64,000 nt of DNA. Origin: Clavelina lepadiformis. Its lineage: Eukaryota; Chordata; Ascidiacea; Aplousobranchia; Clavelinidae. The position numbers and the translations under genes are program-made. The stretch covers positions 126,501 to 190,500 of the forward strand of contig NC_135247.1 in the NCBI RefSeq assembly GCF_947623445.1, given 5' to 3'. Shown in pieces: positions 35,665 through 49,830 of this stretch; the stretch's first letter is position 1, and every line of letters begins with the position of its first letter. Under the pieces are notes generated by a model. It was given only the letters and a program-made list of their open reading frames with translations, was not told the DNA's origin and ran no database searches.

Positions 35665-37282
35665 CCTACTAATTCATAGTTACGTCGCTAACATCAGATA
35701 AATCACATATCGCTAAATGTTAGTGATGCGCTGCAACCAAATTTATTGGATTTCGTGCGGACCTGAGTATCTTGATGCACGAATCGACGATGCACGTTCT
35801 AGAGTCTAGAACTATAGTAGGCCTAGATCAGCATCATCGTGTTGCCAAGTTCACGATATGAATACAATCGCGAAGCAATTTACGTAAAATACAATCAAAT
35901 AGAGATTGAAAACTTGGTTTGATAAAAGAACTTTAACGTGTTCGGGCTTGTATTGGCCCATGCCTGCTAAAGATTATTCTGTGATTAATGCAAGTTACTT
36001 GTTTTGGAAGGATTGACTTCAAACTATCGAGGTCCTCTATCAATGGAGAACTGGATAGGAAGACATCTTTCTGAGATTCATCATCTACTGACGTCATAAC
36101 TACTGTACTAAGAATGTAGTCATAATGTTGATTCTTTGTTTGCAAAGAATTGAAATGATTTTTCTCAAGTTGCCGGCGATAGGAAACGCACCAAGTTATT
36201 TTCCTGTTTTCTGTGAAATTAAAAATTGGCAAAAATCAAATCAAACAAAACTTAACTGACTTAAATTTTCACAAAAAGCAAAATATAGAAGATAAAATCG
36301 TAGAAAACTGGATTTTAACGAACAACTTAATCCAGAGACTTTTGTTTGATCTGGGCGTTTTGACAGAAGCGATTGGTCGCAACAAACGTTGTTTGTCGGT
36401 CGCGTCTTGTCCTGGAACGCCCCCATAGCAAATTTACTTAATTTTTATAGCTTCTGCCTTCGTCTCGGTCGAAGCGAATTACGGAATTTACGTCGTTCTA
36501 AAGTTGGATCCTGGAATGCGGAACGCGATAATTCGCATAAGAACAAAGTTGTTTTGGAGACGACGACACCTCAATCTTTATTTGAACTTTTACTCGGCCT
36601 ACTTACTTTTATCTTCGTCATTATTGATATTTTGTAAGGTGTTTGTGAGAAGAGTAATTATTAGATTTCTTATTCATCCACCTTCGAAAGTTTTCCCGAT
36701 GATTTCTTCAACTTTCAAAGAAATGTCGCTGCCTACAGCGAAGATAGATTTCTGCATTTCCATTTTTCCAATAAGAAGGAAACTATTTTTGGATCGAGTA
36801 AAATTTCGTCAGAGTGACGTCACCAAATGCATTCCATCAGTCAAGTAACCCGAATTTTTACACCACCAGACAATGAGTAACTGTATATATGTGTCAGCAA
36901 AAGTCGCTGATTTACGGAAACTCTTTTGGAAATTCATTTCTGCGCTTTGAAATTTACTTCACATTTTTATGTGCAACTAATTTGTAGTGACGTTAAAATA
37001 CATTTGTGACGTAACACTCATGGCATTTCCGCAAATAGTTTTAGTAAAAGACGTGAAAAGATTTCAGCGTTGGATTTAGACTAAGCGTTGGCCGTCATTT
37101 GTCATAGCTTAACAACTTGGGCAAACATAAAACGAACAACGGCGGTCCGCCCAGAAACATCAGGCCAACAACTAAAAGCAAACAAACTGTAGTGATATAA
37201 GCTTAAGATTACTTTTCTGTTCGGAAGACAGCTTGCTTTGAATTGGTAGTTTTGTTTGAAGTAAAACTTTTGTGGGAAGAAA
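35665..37282. other. Intergenic, AT-rich
   Basis: No coding region, RNA gene or clear repeat is recognised. The promoter of the first tandem CBM14 gene should lie near its right end. Confidence 0.4.
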
Positions 37283-40200
37283 ATGATCAAAAAGTTGTTT
37301 ATTATTTTATTGCTGGTTTACATTTCTTTCGCAAAACCAGCAAAAATTACTGGAGAAAAAGTAAGAAAATTATTTTCAAGTCGATGTTGTTCGATTTTGT
37401 AAAAACTTTCAAACAAGTTAAATTTATAACGTGCATGAGCGCATCGGTATAAGTTGTTGCAGAATATTATTTCTCTAATGTTTTCTCAGGTCTTGAAAAG
37501 AGAAGCGCGTTCGACAGCAACGAAATCGGGTTTGTAGGATTTTATTATTATAATAATAATCATTTAGAGATATTATTTAGAAATATAATACACCAGGATG
37601 AAAATAATTATTTTGTTTAACATTAATTCCTAAGTTTTTAAAATATTTTCCAAAATTTGGGATTTCTGGCTCAATTTCTACTGAGGTTTGATTTTTAACT
37701 TAGTGCTGCGCACATTACAGTTAAATGATATGAAGAATGATTGAAAGAAAGCTGAAGTCCTATAAGTTATACGTCGCAGTGGGAAAGCTCCCGGGGAAGT
37801 TTTACGAGGTTTTTTAATGGCGACCAAGAGTGGCATCCTGTTGCAAACTCTTCTCTGAGTTCAGTGTTCCATTACTCGCGACATTTGGTTAATTTCGTAA
37901 CTATGGTAAAGCATGACGATCCTGGCTCAATGATTTGGGTCCACTTTCTTTAAATTAATCACTTTCTACCAAATATGTTTAAGTTTTTACTTGCTATGAT
38001 AACATATGGTTATGCCTATAATAACTTTCGAAACAAAGCAGATTGCATCATATTCAAAACAAAATTACAACATGATGATGGGATTCTGTCGTTTGGTATT
38101 GACACGAATACATTTGTCGTTCGTTCGTGGCGGCCGACATGATCTTGTCAGGCCGTAGCCAGGGTTGGGTTTGAATAGAAGCAACAGCAAGGATGTCAAG
38201 TCCCCGTTTAAACATGTTACATGTAGTTCAGCACTGACCTCAATATAACCACAACCTAGTATTCGTGTGCAAACGAGCCCGAATATTTTTATCGCCGGAC
38301 AATTCTAGAAAGAAAGAATCTCCGGCACAAGACATGAAATGTCAGGACGTGACTTTGGTTGTCACATAACCGCGTCAGAAATACAAAATTTTCATTCGCA
38401 ATTATGAATCATATGATTCTTGCGTCACAACGGTAAACTTTCACAGTTGCTACTTCGGTTAGTCCCATTATGGTAAAAGGCACGTTTACAACTGTGACTT
38501 GAAGTAACAATAGACAGGCTTTGAAAATAGTGCCTATTAAAACCAGACATAAAACTTTCAATTTTTCGGTTGAACTTGATTTCATTGTTGGTCAGATAAA
38601 TTGCTGAGCAAAGTCAGCAGGTTCAAATCGACACAAAAATCCTCTACTCCGTCTACTCCACCATGTGCTGTAAATATAATAAATCTGAATTTGCGACTTG
38701 GGTTAATTTTCGAAATAACTCGACTTGCATAGAGTCAAGTTAGGGTGGGATGCACCACAACAGATCAACTTGATCAAGGATTAAGGATTAAACCAAGATC
38801 ATATGATCCAGGTTTTAAGTGGATCCTTAATTGTCATGCACCAAGTCCAATCTGGTCAAGATCATGTGATCGACGCATGATCTTGATCAACGTCAAAAGC
38901 CTAATGATTTGGAACCGAGATTATATGCAGACTGCATGACATCCCATTGTTGAAGACAGCAATCACAGCATAAGTTAATACAGAGATAGATAGGCCAAGA
39001 ACTTACTGACAGATTTATAAGCAATGGACATCATTAGTTTGTTGATTGGCATTAGGCATCATTAGCCTGGGTGTCTATTTGTTTATGAGATCCTAACCCA
39101 GATGTTGCCCTAGGGCCTAGGCTATCAGGGATATATCAGGCAAGCTCAGGCTTTGGTATTATAGATAGGCTACCATGAAGTTCGTAATATTTTAAAATTG
39201 TAACTAGGCTAGGCTGTCGATAGACTGTTTAAATTGTACACGTACAGGTAAATTTGAACGGAAGAAAGTTCTGAATGGTTCTACAGTTCTATACATTGTG
39301 TTGCTGAATTTATAATACTGTTATGTTTGTGTATAAACCTAGACTTAATTTTGAAAAGTTTTGTGCGGTTCAGGTGGTGTAATTTTCATTATGGGAAGGA
39401 GAGTAAATTTTACAGTTACGGAAAAAAACATTTTTATTGACTTAATGAATAAGCCTAATTACATTAGTGTAATTGAATGCAAAAAAACTGATAGTAAATC
39501 TTTGGAATCCAAGTCCACTGCTTGGAAGGAACTCTGTGCAGAAGTCAATTCAGCATCAAGTTATTGTTTCCGATCAGTTGAACAACTGCAATTGCTCTGG
39601 AAAAATTATAAAGCTCGCACTAAGAAAAGAGCTGCGGTTATACGCAGAGAGCGGGCTAAAACTGGATAACCCGGCAAGCACTGGATTGGTCAATGCCGAT
39701 TAAGTCACCATCTGTCCGCTGAAAATGTTCTGCGGCATAAAACCGTAAAGTAGTGACAAGTTGAAGAATTGGTGGTATGCAGTGATTACGATTTGTGCCA
39801 TGCTCTAAATCAGAGGAAATCATCCCCAAAAGTTGAAGAACTGAATCCTTTCTAAAGCGAAAACGTTCGCGAAATTGCTCTTCTGTAAAATTTTCAAATG
39901 GGTTTAGTCTGTCTTTTATGTTTCTTCTCGGTGGTGTCTCAATAAAATGCTCAATAAATTCAATACAATCCATTGTAATATTTGCAACGTTTTATTGCTA
40001 AATCTGACAGAAAATGACACAATAAACAAGGTAACATAAGGTAAGGTAACTAATCTATGTTAACAAAGGTTAACCGATGCTTGGTCTCATAGTTTTATTT
40101 GTATTCCATAAAAAATCTAGCTAACGCTTAATCTCTCTGCTATGTAGGTTGCAATTAATAATATAATGAAATAAAGCAACGCAAGCCTCTGCTACCTGCC

Positions 40201-43200
40201 ATATAAGTTCAACGGTTGATAGGCCTACCCTTCTGTAGTACTGTATTACTGCCATTGCATATAATATTGGCTCAAAGGCTAGTAGCACTTCCAATACACA
40301 ACCTATAGCACTCTCCAATACTTCCATAAACTTGCTTTTCATCAATTATTCACATTGATCTAGACTTAAACCTCCTCGTCAGTAGGATTAAATTCAAGGA
40401 TTAAATGCCTTATTTTAATCCTGGATTATCTCTGATCGTCGCTGGTGCATACCGTTAGTAAAGATCAACAGTAGTTAATCGCGGATCAAAAGTAATCTGT
40501 ACTTGATCGGGTTTGGTGCATCCCACCCTTAGAGTTATAGAAAAGACAGCAAAAGGTAAAGCTTTTTATGCAAATATCGACGTTGACAACATATTTCTAA
40601 AAAATGTCAACTAGAACGCATTTGAAACCTTTGTATTCTCTGCTCTAAAAAGTGCTGACCTATCTCAGAAATTTTCTCTCAAGCAAATAAAAGTTTTTCA
40701 ACTTGGTCGAAAATTTCAATTCATATCCCTTCAAAACAACTTGAAAATAGAAGTCTCAACTTAGGGTAATTACCCCAGATAAAAGCCCTAAAACTGGCGT
40801 CACCAAACTTTGTTCACAAAAGGCCAAGTAATCATGAAAACTGACAATAGCCAGCCAAATTCCCACTTTGTTCAATAAGCTCATTTGTGAATTAGTGAGG
40901 CCGGACAAATTAAACTTGCCGGCCGGATCTGGCCCACGGGCCGTAGTTTGGTGACCCCTGCCCTAAATTATAAGGTACAGAGCCCAGATCTGAACACATC
41001 TACACTGTAAAAAATCTTTTCTAATTATAAGTCAATTTTACAATTGAGACTAACTGTAAGCCATACTTTTCGTTGGAAGACTAACTATTAGTTCATTCGA
41101 ACAACAGGATATCAAATTGAACTTATTACTAGTCTGCAAATGAAAAAACTATTTATAAGTCTTTGATTTGCCAGACCTCTATAATAATGGCTTCGTTAAA
41201 TAGCACAGAAATCGCGATTCAGACTTATTATTAGATTTTAGTTGCGGTATCGCAAAACAAAACTTGTTTAAGCTAATTCTTTAGCAAACATCAAAGCAGT
41301 AATGTACATTCGCAAAACATCCCTTACAAAAACGTAAAAATATTTTATGACGTGTTCGCATAAATTGCACAAAGATTCGGATAACTGTTAAGTTAAATTA
41401 AAAGTCTTTGATACATTGCGAACAATTCGACCAGAAAATAATTTGCAATATTCGATTGAAAAGAAATGAACATGAAACGGTTTAACAGAAAAATTCAGAA
41501 CTTAGCCGGTTTTGTTTAGCTGGTTTAGAACGGATTAAAGACATATTACAGGATGCGTTAAAAACAACTGTTTGTATGACTCATCTACAAATCCAGTTAA
41601 GTCAATTTTAGATGGAACATAGACAATTTCATTTATCGAGTAAAACGGAAGAGGCTCATAGTATAAAATATCATTGTAAGAAATAACCTGCAAGGCATCC
41701 ATGGCACGCAATACATAACAATTGACAACAACATTTCGAATCCACGCCTTCAGTGGTAAACTTTTGCACTGGAAAAACATACTTGTTTTGGAGGTAAAAA
41801 ATAGCTTTTACTTTACCAAATGAAGGTAAGTCATTTTCTGGTTGACTAGCAATAAAACAATCTTCCTTAAATTTCATTCCGTTAAATTGAAACCACTTCA
41901 ATTGCAGAATTTCTTGCAACAAAATACTGGGTTGATATTGATATATTTTATGAATGATGTCGTGAGAAGTATCACGAACTTCAGGACCATGTTGTGCATT
42001 GAAAGAAAACATGTTCCCGGTAAGCATGTTTGAACAGAGTGCTTGTTGTTGTCTTTGGGCCATGTACTTAGTAATATTTTTATATGAGGCATTTGCGGCA
42101 AGGTTTTTAAAAAAGGGAATGTTTTCCTTCAAACCTCATACACCAGTATCTCACGCAAGGTGCAAGCCACAACTTTCCTCGTGTAAAATGGTCATTGATC
42201 AGTGATCATTGACCACTAATAACCTGCAACTTTGTTCATTGGAATACAATGAACATCACAAGCACACTCGCGCACTACACACGCAAGTTAGATGAAAGAA
42301 GAAAGATAGATTGTGCTTGCGCGCTGGATGAACCAGCCTTTAAATTTGTAACTCGGGTATTATTACGTCATACTTAGGGTTTCTCTTTTCGCAAAGATTG
42401 TAGAATGTGTCGCGAGAAATTAGGAGAGTGCGTTTTTGGCGTGTTACAGTACTGCAAAGAAGATGGACATTGTCGAGGAAGCAAAAAGAAATTGTTTGAG
42501 TGAACGTATCATCAAGGAACTGAAAGGTATTTTAAAACAGTTTGGGCTCTTATAGTCTCATCTTATATTTTATCTTATTTGCGCTGCTGCAGTTTGTTGG
42601 AATTGTATATATTATAATAATTATATCATAATGTTCCATCATTGACTTATTTCCGCATGCGTGAATTTATTTCAAGTTTCGTGTTTGGTATGGTTCTGTT
42701 GGGAACTAAAAGAGCATAAGCTATAAATCAATGGTTTGAAGTATTTGCAGTTTGTGTCGCCCATTTTCTTGTAAAACGATACTACTTCACCCTAAATTGC
42801 TTACCAATCTTTTAATAGTTGATACGGGGCTATACTGGTCGGTAATGCAGAAGAGTCTATTTTGGGGCTTTTACGAAAACTCCTTAGAGGTCCAATACTT
42901 TTATGAGTATGAAATCGGTCATTTTATGTTTCCTCAAAAGCGCGGTGGGGACGAAAAAATCAAAACAGTTATTATTACCATTAGGGATGTGCCACGAGGA
43001 AGGTTCGCACGAACCCGAATATCATGAAGGTCGACACGAACGAATCCCGAGTCTATTCGTATTAGGACCAAACAATATAATTTCTTCCAAAAGTTGTCAA
43101 GTCTTGCTTCTAAAATGACTTAATCAATGGACAAATGGCTTTCTTTCGAAAAATAGTTGTTTCGAAAGACGATCGAAAAAGCAAAATCGTTAGGAAAACG

Positions 43201-46200
43201 ACCTTCATTGTAAGTACTGCTGACTCTAGTTTAGCATTGTCCGGAAACTAGATCATCAATTTTTACGAAAGTCAGTAAATTTATAAAGTAATATTATATT
43301 CTGGTGCGCCATTGTTGGTATTCGTGTTCGCCCGAATTTTCCATAAAGGCGATATTCGGCGAATCTATTCGGGTTTGCGTTCGTATCGGCCCATCCCTAA
43401 TTACCATGCGCCAATGAACAGGAAAAAGTGAACAAGCCGAAATGGCTTAAAAAAGTTAAAAATCACTGATAACAACTAAAACGGCCACTACACCCATAAA
43501 TAGTTAAATCCACAAAACATAAGTTAGAAAAGCTAAATTAAGCAGACCAGCAAGTGTGTGTTGGAACAGGTGGTTTTAAATTGCTTCAAGGCTGTACAGT
43601 GTACATCAATCGATGATGACATTTACTTGGAGCCGGTAACCGCCAGTGTGGCGGGCGGCCGTTAATTAAACTACTTCACCCAGTTTGTAGTCGTGAAACT
43701 TGGAGCAAACTTGGCATTGTGATGGTACTCTATTATACGTCTTGTTCATTGTTTATGTGCCGTTTAAATAATAATTAATTCCGTCTATCTGTTAGCTTGT
43801 TGATGTTATGCAATGCAAGTTTGTCAATATCAAAAAATGTTGTAATTCGGTTTTCAGGTTTTGTTTTTGTCCTTTTGTATAAACTATAAAACAATGAAAG
43901 TATAAATTTAGTATAGTGAAGTTCTTCTTGTCGAAGTTTGTACAATTAGCCTACATACAACAACTGTTGTTTGCCAACCATGGCATGTTTATGTTTTTAT
44001 TGTTGTATTGAGGAAAGTCATTGCATCACTGCAGAACAAGTTGTTATTTGTTCTATTGTTTATGATTTTCACTGTCATCAGTGAAATCGAGTCTTTATTT
44101 TATGGTATGGTGTGATTGGTGTCATAATATTTAAAGTCGGACCAAGGTAAGATTTGCACGACTTACACTTACTAAGTGTTTCATTGATCAAGCCCTAAAG
44201 TTTTAATCTATTTGTATCGTATCGTTTATCTTTGTCATTAACTGTACGAAGAGGAAACCTAGTGCTATGGTAGCTTACAAGGGTCACAACAATTACAATT
44301 TGGGTTCCCAACATTTCCGTTTGGTCCACTTAAAATATTGTAGGCTGCCGTATAGTGCAGTATTATGCACAATATACCTTCTACAAAACGTAGATTATAT
44401 AGGCTTAACTAAGACAATACAGTATAAAAAATACAGTACAGTTGCACCTTGCGACATAATTGTCCATAATCCAATCATAATCAATTGCAATCATAATCCA
44501 GAAAAGGTAATTCAATTTATTAATTTTGTGTCACTGAAAGTTTTAAGTTTCACGTACCATGCTATTACATACACTGAGACAATACACATTTATTGTCTGG
44601 ATATGGTAAATTCATTTGTAGTAACGATTACTAAGGTTTTTTGTGTAGTTTGCTTTGAAAAGTAAAGCTGTGCTTCTTTTTACTTGCAGTGCATTGAGGA
44701 ATATGCAGCAGCAACTAAGAGAACAACAGATACTCTGTGGGCGGATTCAAAAAAGAATTGGGAAGCTTTCTCTTCTAAATGCACTGTAGGAGGTGGAGAC
44801 CCACACAGTTTCGAGTACATGAAAAATGTTGTAGCCAAGTTGGATGTTGAGGAAAGTTACATTTTTTTATTTACCCCTTTCGGACTTTTGGAAAGTTTAA
44901 AAAAATCTCATGACCAACCGTTTTTACTGTGTTTGGGAAATAAAGACGACCTGGAAATGCAATGTAGCATTTGCATTGACAGGAAACCTTTTGTTGAGAT
45001 AGGAAAGGCAAATGCATTCCAAGGCATGGTGTATTTGCTAGCAACATATTATCTGTTAAATTTAGCTTATCCAGTGCAAGCCAAGCTTGCTTATCAAGCA
45101 TTGGAGCACCATATTTTTGGTGTGGGAAAAACTCCTTGCAATAGAATGTATAAGTCGCTGTTTCAGTGATAATGTGTTTCACTATGTATCCATGAAAATG
45201 TGTTCAACAATATACTATTTCTTTGATGTATGTGTTCATCATGATAATGTTTTCAGCAGTATTCAATTTCTTTGTAATGTATGTATTCATCATGATAATA
45301 ATGTTTTCAACAATGTACAAGTAATTCAATGTATTTGTGTATATATTCAAATTAATAATGTATAAAAGGAATGTCAATAAAATAACATTTCTGACTACAT
45401 TTGTACTGAAATTTCCAACTGTAGTGGTTGTGTACCACGTAAATATCCACCATTTATTGATTGAATGAAATGTGACTTGTAATTAGTGTTAAATTGAATT
45501 TAAAAATTAGTCAACAAATAATACTAATAATCAGTGGAAATGACTAATAGCTAGCCTTCAATTGCGGCTAATAATTAGTCAACAAAACAAACTTATGAAA
45601 GTGGGACAAAAAAGCACCGTTTTTAGACTAATTATTATCCTCTTGTTGACTAACTATTAGAATTTATTTTTTACAGTGTAAGCTCTGAATGTCCACAATT
45701 CAACCAGAGAAGCCCTGTTTTGAATTACTTAAGCTAAGTCTGAAAGCGTAATTTGAAGGTAACGTCTTTTTTACCAGCAAGCACTGCGCAACCTGTGTTC
45801 AACTGTACTGAGCATGTATTTCCAAATAGTTTAAAGTAACCAGTCAGGCTACCTCAATCTGTCGACATAACTTCGTGGAAAGTGCTGCCTTATAGGATAC
45901 TGAGCATTAAGTCGAAGGCCTTTGCATGGTAGATCATCCGTGATAATTGCAACTCTGTATTTATTCAACTTTGTTCATTGCTAAGTCATATGAATGTCAA
46001 TCATAATTGTTTGTTTTCTTTATAAAGATGAATGTCTTGATGCTAATGGGAAACCAGTCAGTGGTAATCCGTTTGAGAAACCTGGAGATTGCGATAACTT
46101 TTACCAGGCAAGTATTTTAGTTCAAAGTGATACAATCATCTTAAAATGCAGACATTTAATATGTAATTCAAGTACAAACTATTTCATCGCCGTCCGTTTA

Positions 46201-49200
46201 TCAAAGTTGCTAAATTGCAATACGGTGACCTGTGACCTTTCGCTGATGGGTTCATCACTCTTGGTTTAGACGAGGGGAAGAAAGAAATGGGGGGGGGGGG
46301 CGTAATGTTTAAGTATGGGACTCGTATGCTGTATGTCGGGTTCAAACCTTGCTATTGTTTGACTTCTTTTTTGGTCCAAATTTATTTTTGATCTAATTTA
46401 GTCATTAGAGGTGAGAGTTTGGATTGGAGGGAAATAGTTTAAATTAATTTACACTTTGGAAAATTGTGGTTTTAAGTTGAAACACTGCGTTTATTTCAAA
46501 TCGCAGCCTAACTTAGCTGATGTAGTGAAGTAAGAGTTTGGGTCAAAGGGAATTAATTTTAGGTTAATTTACTCTTTAGAAAAATTAGTTCATCATTTTA
46601 AGTTGACAATTAGCACACATTTCAATTCACTGACTAGCGTAATTGCCGTTTAATATATTTTTATTTTCCCACTTCAGTAAACGGCAGCCGGTAAATAAGT
46701 GTCCACTTCACCGGCCGCCGCTTACCAAAGTAAGTTTTTACAAAATCGATAAACGGCAGCCAGTGAAATAGACACTGCCATTCAAATATTTTTACATGTT
46801 TTTCCCCAAAATTTCCACTGTTACCGAAAGCAAAATATTAAAATTTGAGTATTTCGTAAATAACCATTTCCAAGTTTATCATGCTTTATATCCTGCCACG
46901 TGCTTCTCTGCATGAATGAGTTAAGAGGCTGTATTTCTTCAAACAGATGCCAAACCTAATATTTCTTTTTCAAAGCTTTTACTGTGGCTCCTAAGCAAGA
47001 AGGGCTACTATTTTTACCCTTATATATATATGTAGAATTTGTTTAACCAGTAACACATGCACAACCATCTGCTGCTAATCCTGTTGCTCAGTTGTTGAAT
47101 AGGGTCGGTTGTGCGCTATATTGGCATCAATGATTGCTAAATGTTTGAATTGAAGGCAACCCTATTATAAAAATCTTTAATTTGCACATTCTATTGGTAT
47201 CTAGGCAGAAAATGCCCTAGCCCGCAATATAAGTTTTCATGCCTAATTTAATCTTCAGCCTACTATACAGATACCTTTGCAAGGTACCAGCAACAACTTT
47301 GCATATATGGACTCAATTTCTTCTCTACCTAAATTATCTGATTATCATTTGGCGACAAAAGTTGTTTTGCAGTTTCATTCATGTCAACTATCTTGAATTG
47401 ATTGATTTTAAACTTTAATTTTCTTTCAGTGCTCGAATGGTTACCTACACACCATGCCATGTGCCCCTGGTACCGTGTTTAACCCTGCCATAGGTGTGTG
47501 TGATTGGCCAAATAAAGTTCCTGGATGTGGTGGTACACCAGCGGCAAAACCACCTCCACAATTTGATGGTATTGTGAAATATTTTTCTAATTGTTAGAGT
47601 TTTGTCAACGTGCATTGGCATACTATGCATGGTAAATCATCTGTGATAATTGCAACTCTGTATTAATTCTACTTTGTTCATTGCTTAGTCATATGAATGT
47701 CAATCATAATTGTCTGTTTTCTTTATAAAGATGAATGTCTTGATGCTAATGGTAAACCAGTCAGTGGTAATCCGTTTGAGAAACCTGGAGATTGCGATAA
47801 CTTTTACCAGGCAAGTATTTGAAGTTCAAAATGAAGGAATTTTTAGAAATGAAGTATTTTATATGTAATTCAAATATTATTGCATGTTTCTCCCAAAAGT
47901 TTCCACTGTTCCCAGAAAGAAACCATTAAAATTTAAGTGTTTCATAAATAACCATTTCCGAGTTTTTCATACTTTATATCCTGCCACGTGCTTCTCTATT
48001 TGAACAACCATTAATCTGCTGCTGCTAATCCTGTTACTCAGTCGGTGAATAGGTTCGGCTCATTTCTTCGAGTCTATCTTAATAAGACAATATTTTCACT
48101 TTTCCTATTCGTACAACGAAGGTTGTAGATAAGATCACCAACCTGATTAAGTTTTCACTTGGTTCCTTAACACCAGCCTGGTTGCTAAACTACAAAGCAC
48201 CCCATAGTTTGCTCTTCAAAACATTGCGCAAAAAAGTCATCTGAGACATTTACATACATGTGTGGGATGCTTCTAGTATATTGAGTTTTGGCATTATTTC
48301 ATTCACATTCAAACCAAGAAATATAGTGCTTGCGTACTTTGCACCGTAGGCTTTAAAGATTAGGCATTTAGAGGTAGCCTGCTATCATGATGAAATGCAA
48401 ACCATTCATATTAATCTTTAGTCAACACTTTTTCTGAGTTGTAAGTTGAACAAGCCCTAGCCTGCTATATAGACTTTTATGCCTAATTCAGTCTACAGCC
48501 TACTGCCTTGGTTATGAAAATGCCAGCTTAAATGCCTTGTCTGGCCACATTTTCAATCAGCATCAAATATTTTTTGCCAAACGTAAGATTCGACTCAAAC
48601 ATTGAATGAAAACATAAACGTGAGCAAACACTGCACAGGTACCTCACCTTCTTCCTTAGTCTTGCATTCGGGGAAGCCCCTGATAGCCTGTGAAGATAAA
48701 AAGAATTGTGAAATTTTCATTCTGTAAAATATCCCTTTTTCATAAATTATTTGTAGCAACTGCTGGAGTTATAGGATACAACATACAGCGACATGTTAAA
48801 TAATTTCTTTCGAGCCAAACACATCTTAGCATCGCATCAAATCTTAAGTTTTGAGCAACAGTTTTAGCTCCCAAAACCTTTCAACTGTGAAATCATTCGT
48901 AATTTCAGTTCATAGTTGTGTCAGTTTATTGTGTTTTGCTCATTTCAACATTTTGTCATGTCCTTTAATTTTAAACCAATTTATATAAACACTTGGCAAC
49001 AAATGTTGTTTTGCAGTTTTATTCATGTCAACTCTCTTGAATTGATTGATTTTAAACTTTAATTTTTTTTTCAGTGCTCGAATGGTTACCTACACACCAT
49101 GCCATGTGCCCCTGGTACCGTGTTTAACCCTGCCATAGGTGTGTGTGACCATCCATACAACGTTCCTAAGTGTGGTGGTACAACAACAACAAAATCAACA

Positions 49201-49755
49201 ACTACTACAACAACAGCAGAAACACCTCCACCATTTGATGGTATTGTGAAATGTTTTTCTAATTGTTAGAGTTTTTTCAACGTGCATTGGCATACTGTGC
49301 ATGGTAAATCATCTGTTATAATTGCAACTCTGTATTAATTCAACTTTGTTCATTGCTTAGTCATATGAATGTCAATCATAATTGTCTGTTTTCTTTATAA
49401 AGATGAATGTCTTGATGCTAATGGGAAACCAGTCAGTGGTAATCCGTTTGAGAAACCTGGAGATTGCGATAACTTTTACCAGGCAAGTTTTGAAGCGTTT
49501 TCTTGATTGATGTTTACTTTGTGATCATAATATTTTTGTCCATCAACAACAAAGAAGGTTTTTATGTAATTTCAGTGCTCGAATGGTTACCTATACACCA
49601 TGCCATGTGCCCCTGGTACCGTGTTTAACCCTGCCATAGGTGTGTGTGATTGGCCATACAACGTTCCTTCTTGCAAGAAAGATACCGGTTTGTTGACGAG
49701 TTTTTACTTATTTGTTGTCTTTACCTGGTGTGAGCTTGTAAGGACTCGCTCTCAG

Positions 49756-49830
<75 letters not shown>

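Larger units (their letters stand above)
38743..40528. mobile_element. PIF/Harbinger transposon, internally deleted
   Basis: 1786 bp with terminal inverted repeats gggtgggatgcacca at both ends and a TTA target duplication (38740-38742, 40529-40531), as expected for PIF/Harbinger. It holds remnants of both family genes: a Myb/SANT-like protein on plus and the N-terminus of a HARBI1-like nuclease on minus, converging at about 39660. The catalytic DDE region is missing. It sits in the long intron 2 of the CBM14/WxxW gene. Non-autonomous, but perhaps still mobilisable given its intact ends. Confidence 0.92.
41003..45678 (+). mobile_element. CACTA/EnSpm-like DNA transposon, copy A (4676 bp)
   Basis: The ends start CACTGTAAAAAAT in both inverted orientations (13 bp). 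Sub-terminal regions are rich in ttagtc / gactaa words, a CACTA trait. It is flanked by TA on both sides, a 2-bp duplication as in CMC-type elements. It contains a SAMD3-like cargo ORF on plus, a second conserved ORF on minus and a nested hAT MITE. No transposase was recognised. Its near-identical inverted twin is at 56529-61385. It lies in intron 2 of the CBM14/WxxW gene. Family assignment rests on the CACTG ends and the short duplication. Confidence 0.8.

Noticed and set aside
44267-44665. 132-codon ORF inside CACTA copy A
   Set aside because: Low-complexity AT-rich translation without a recognisable domain; it may just be intron before the 44690 acceptor.
41003-45678. Virus-like (Polinton-type) element
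   Set aside because: Ends are only 13 bp, target duplication is 2 bp, and no polymerase, integrase or capsid gene is visible; a plain CACTA-like element fits.
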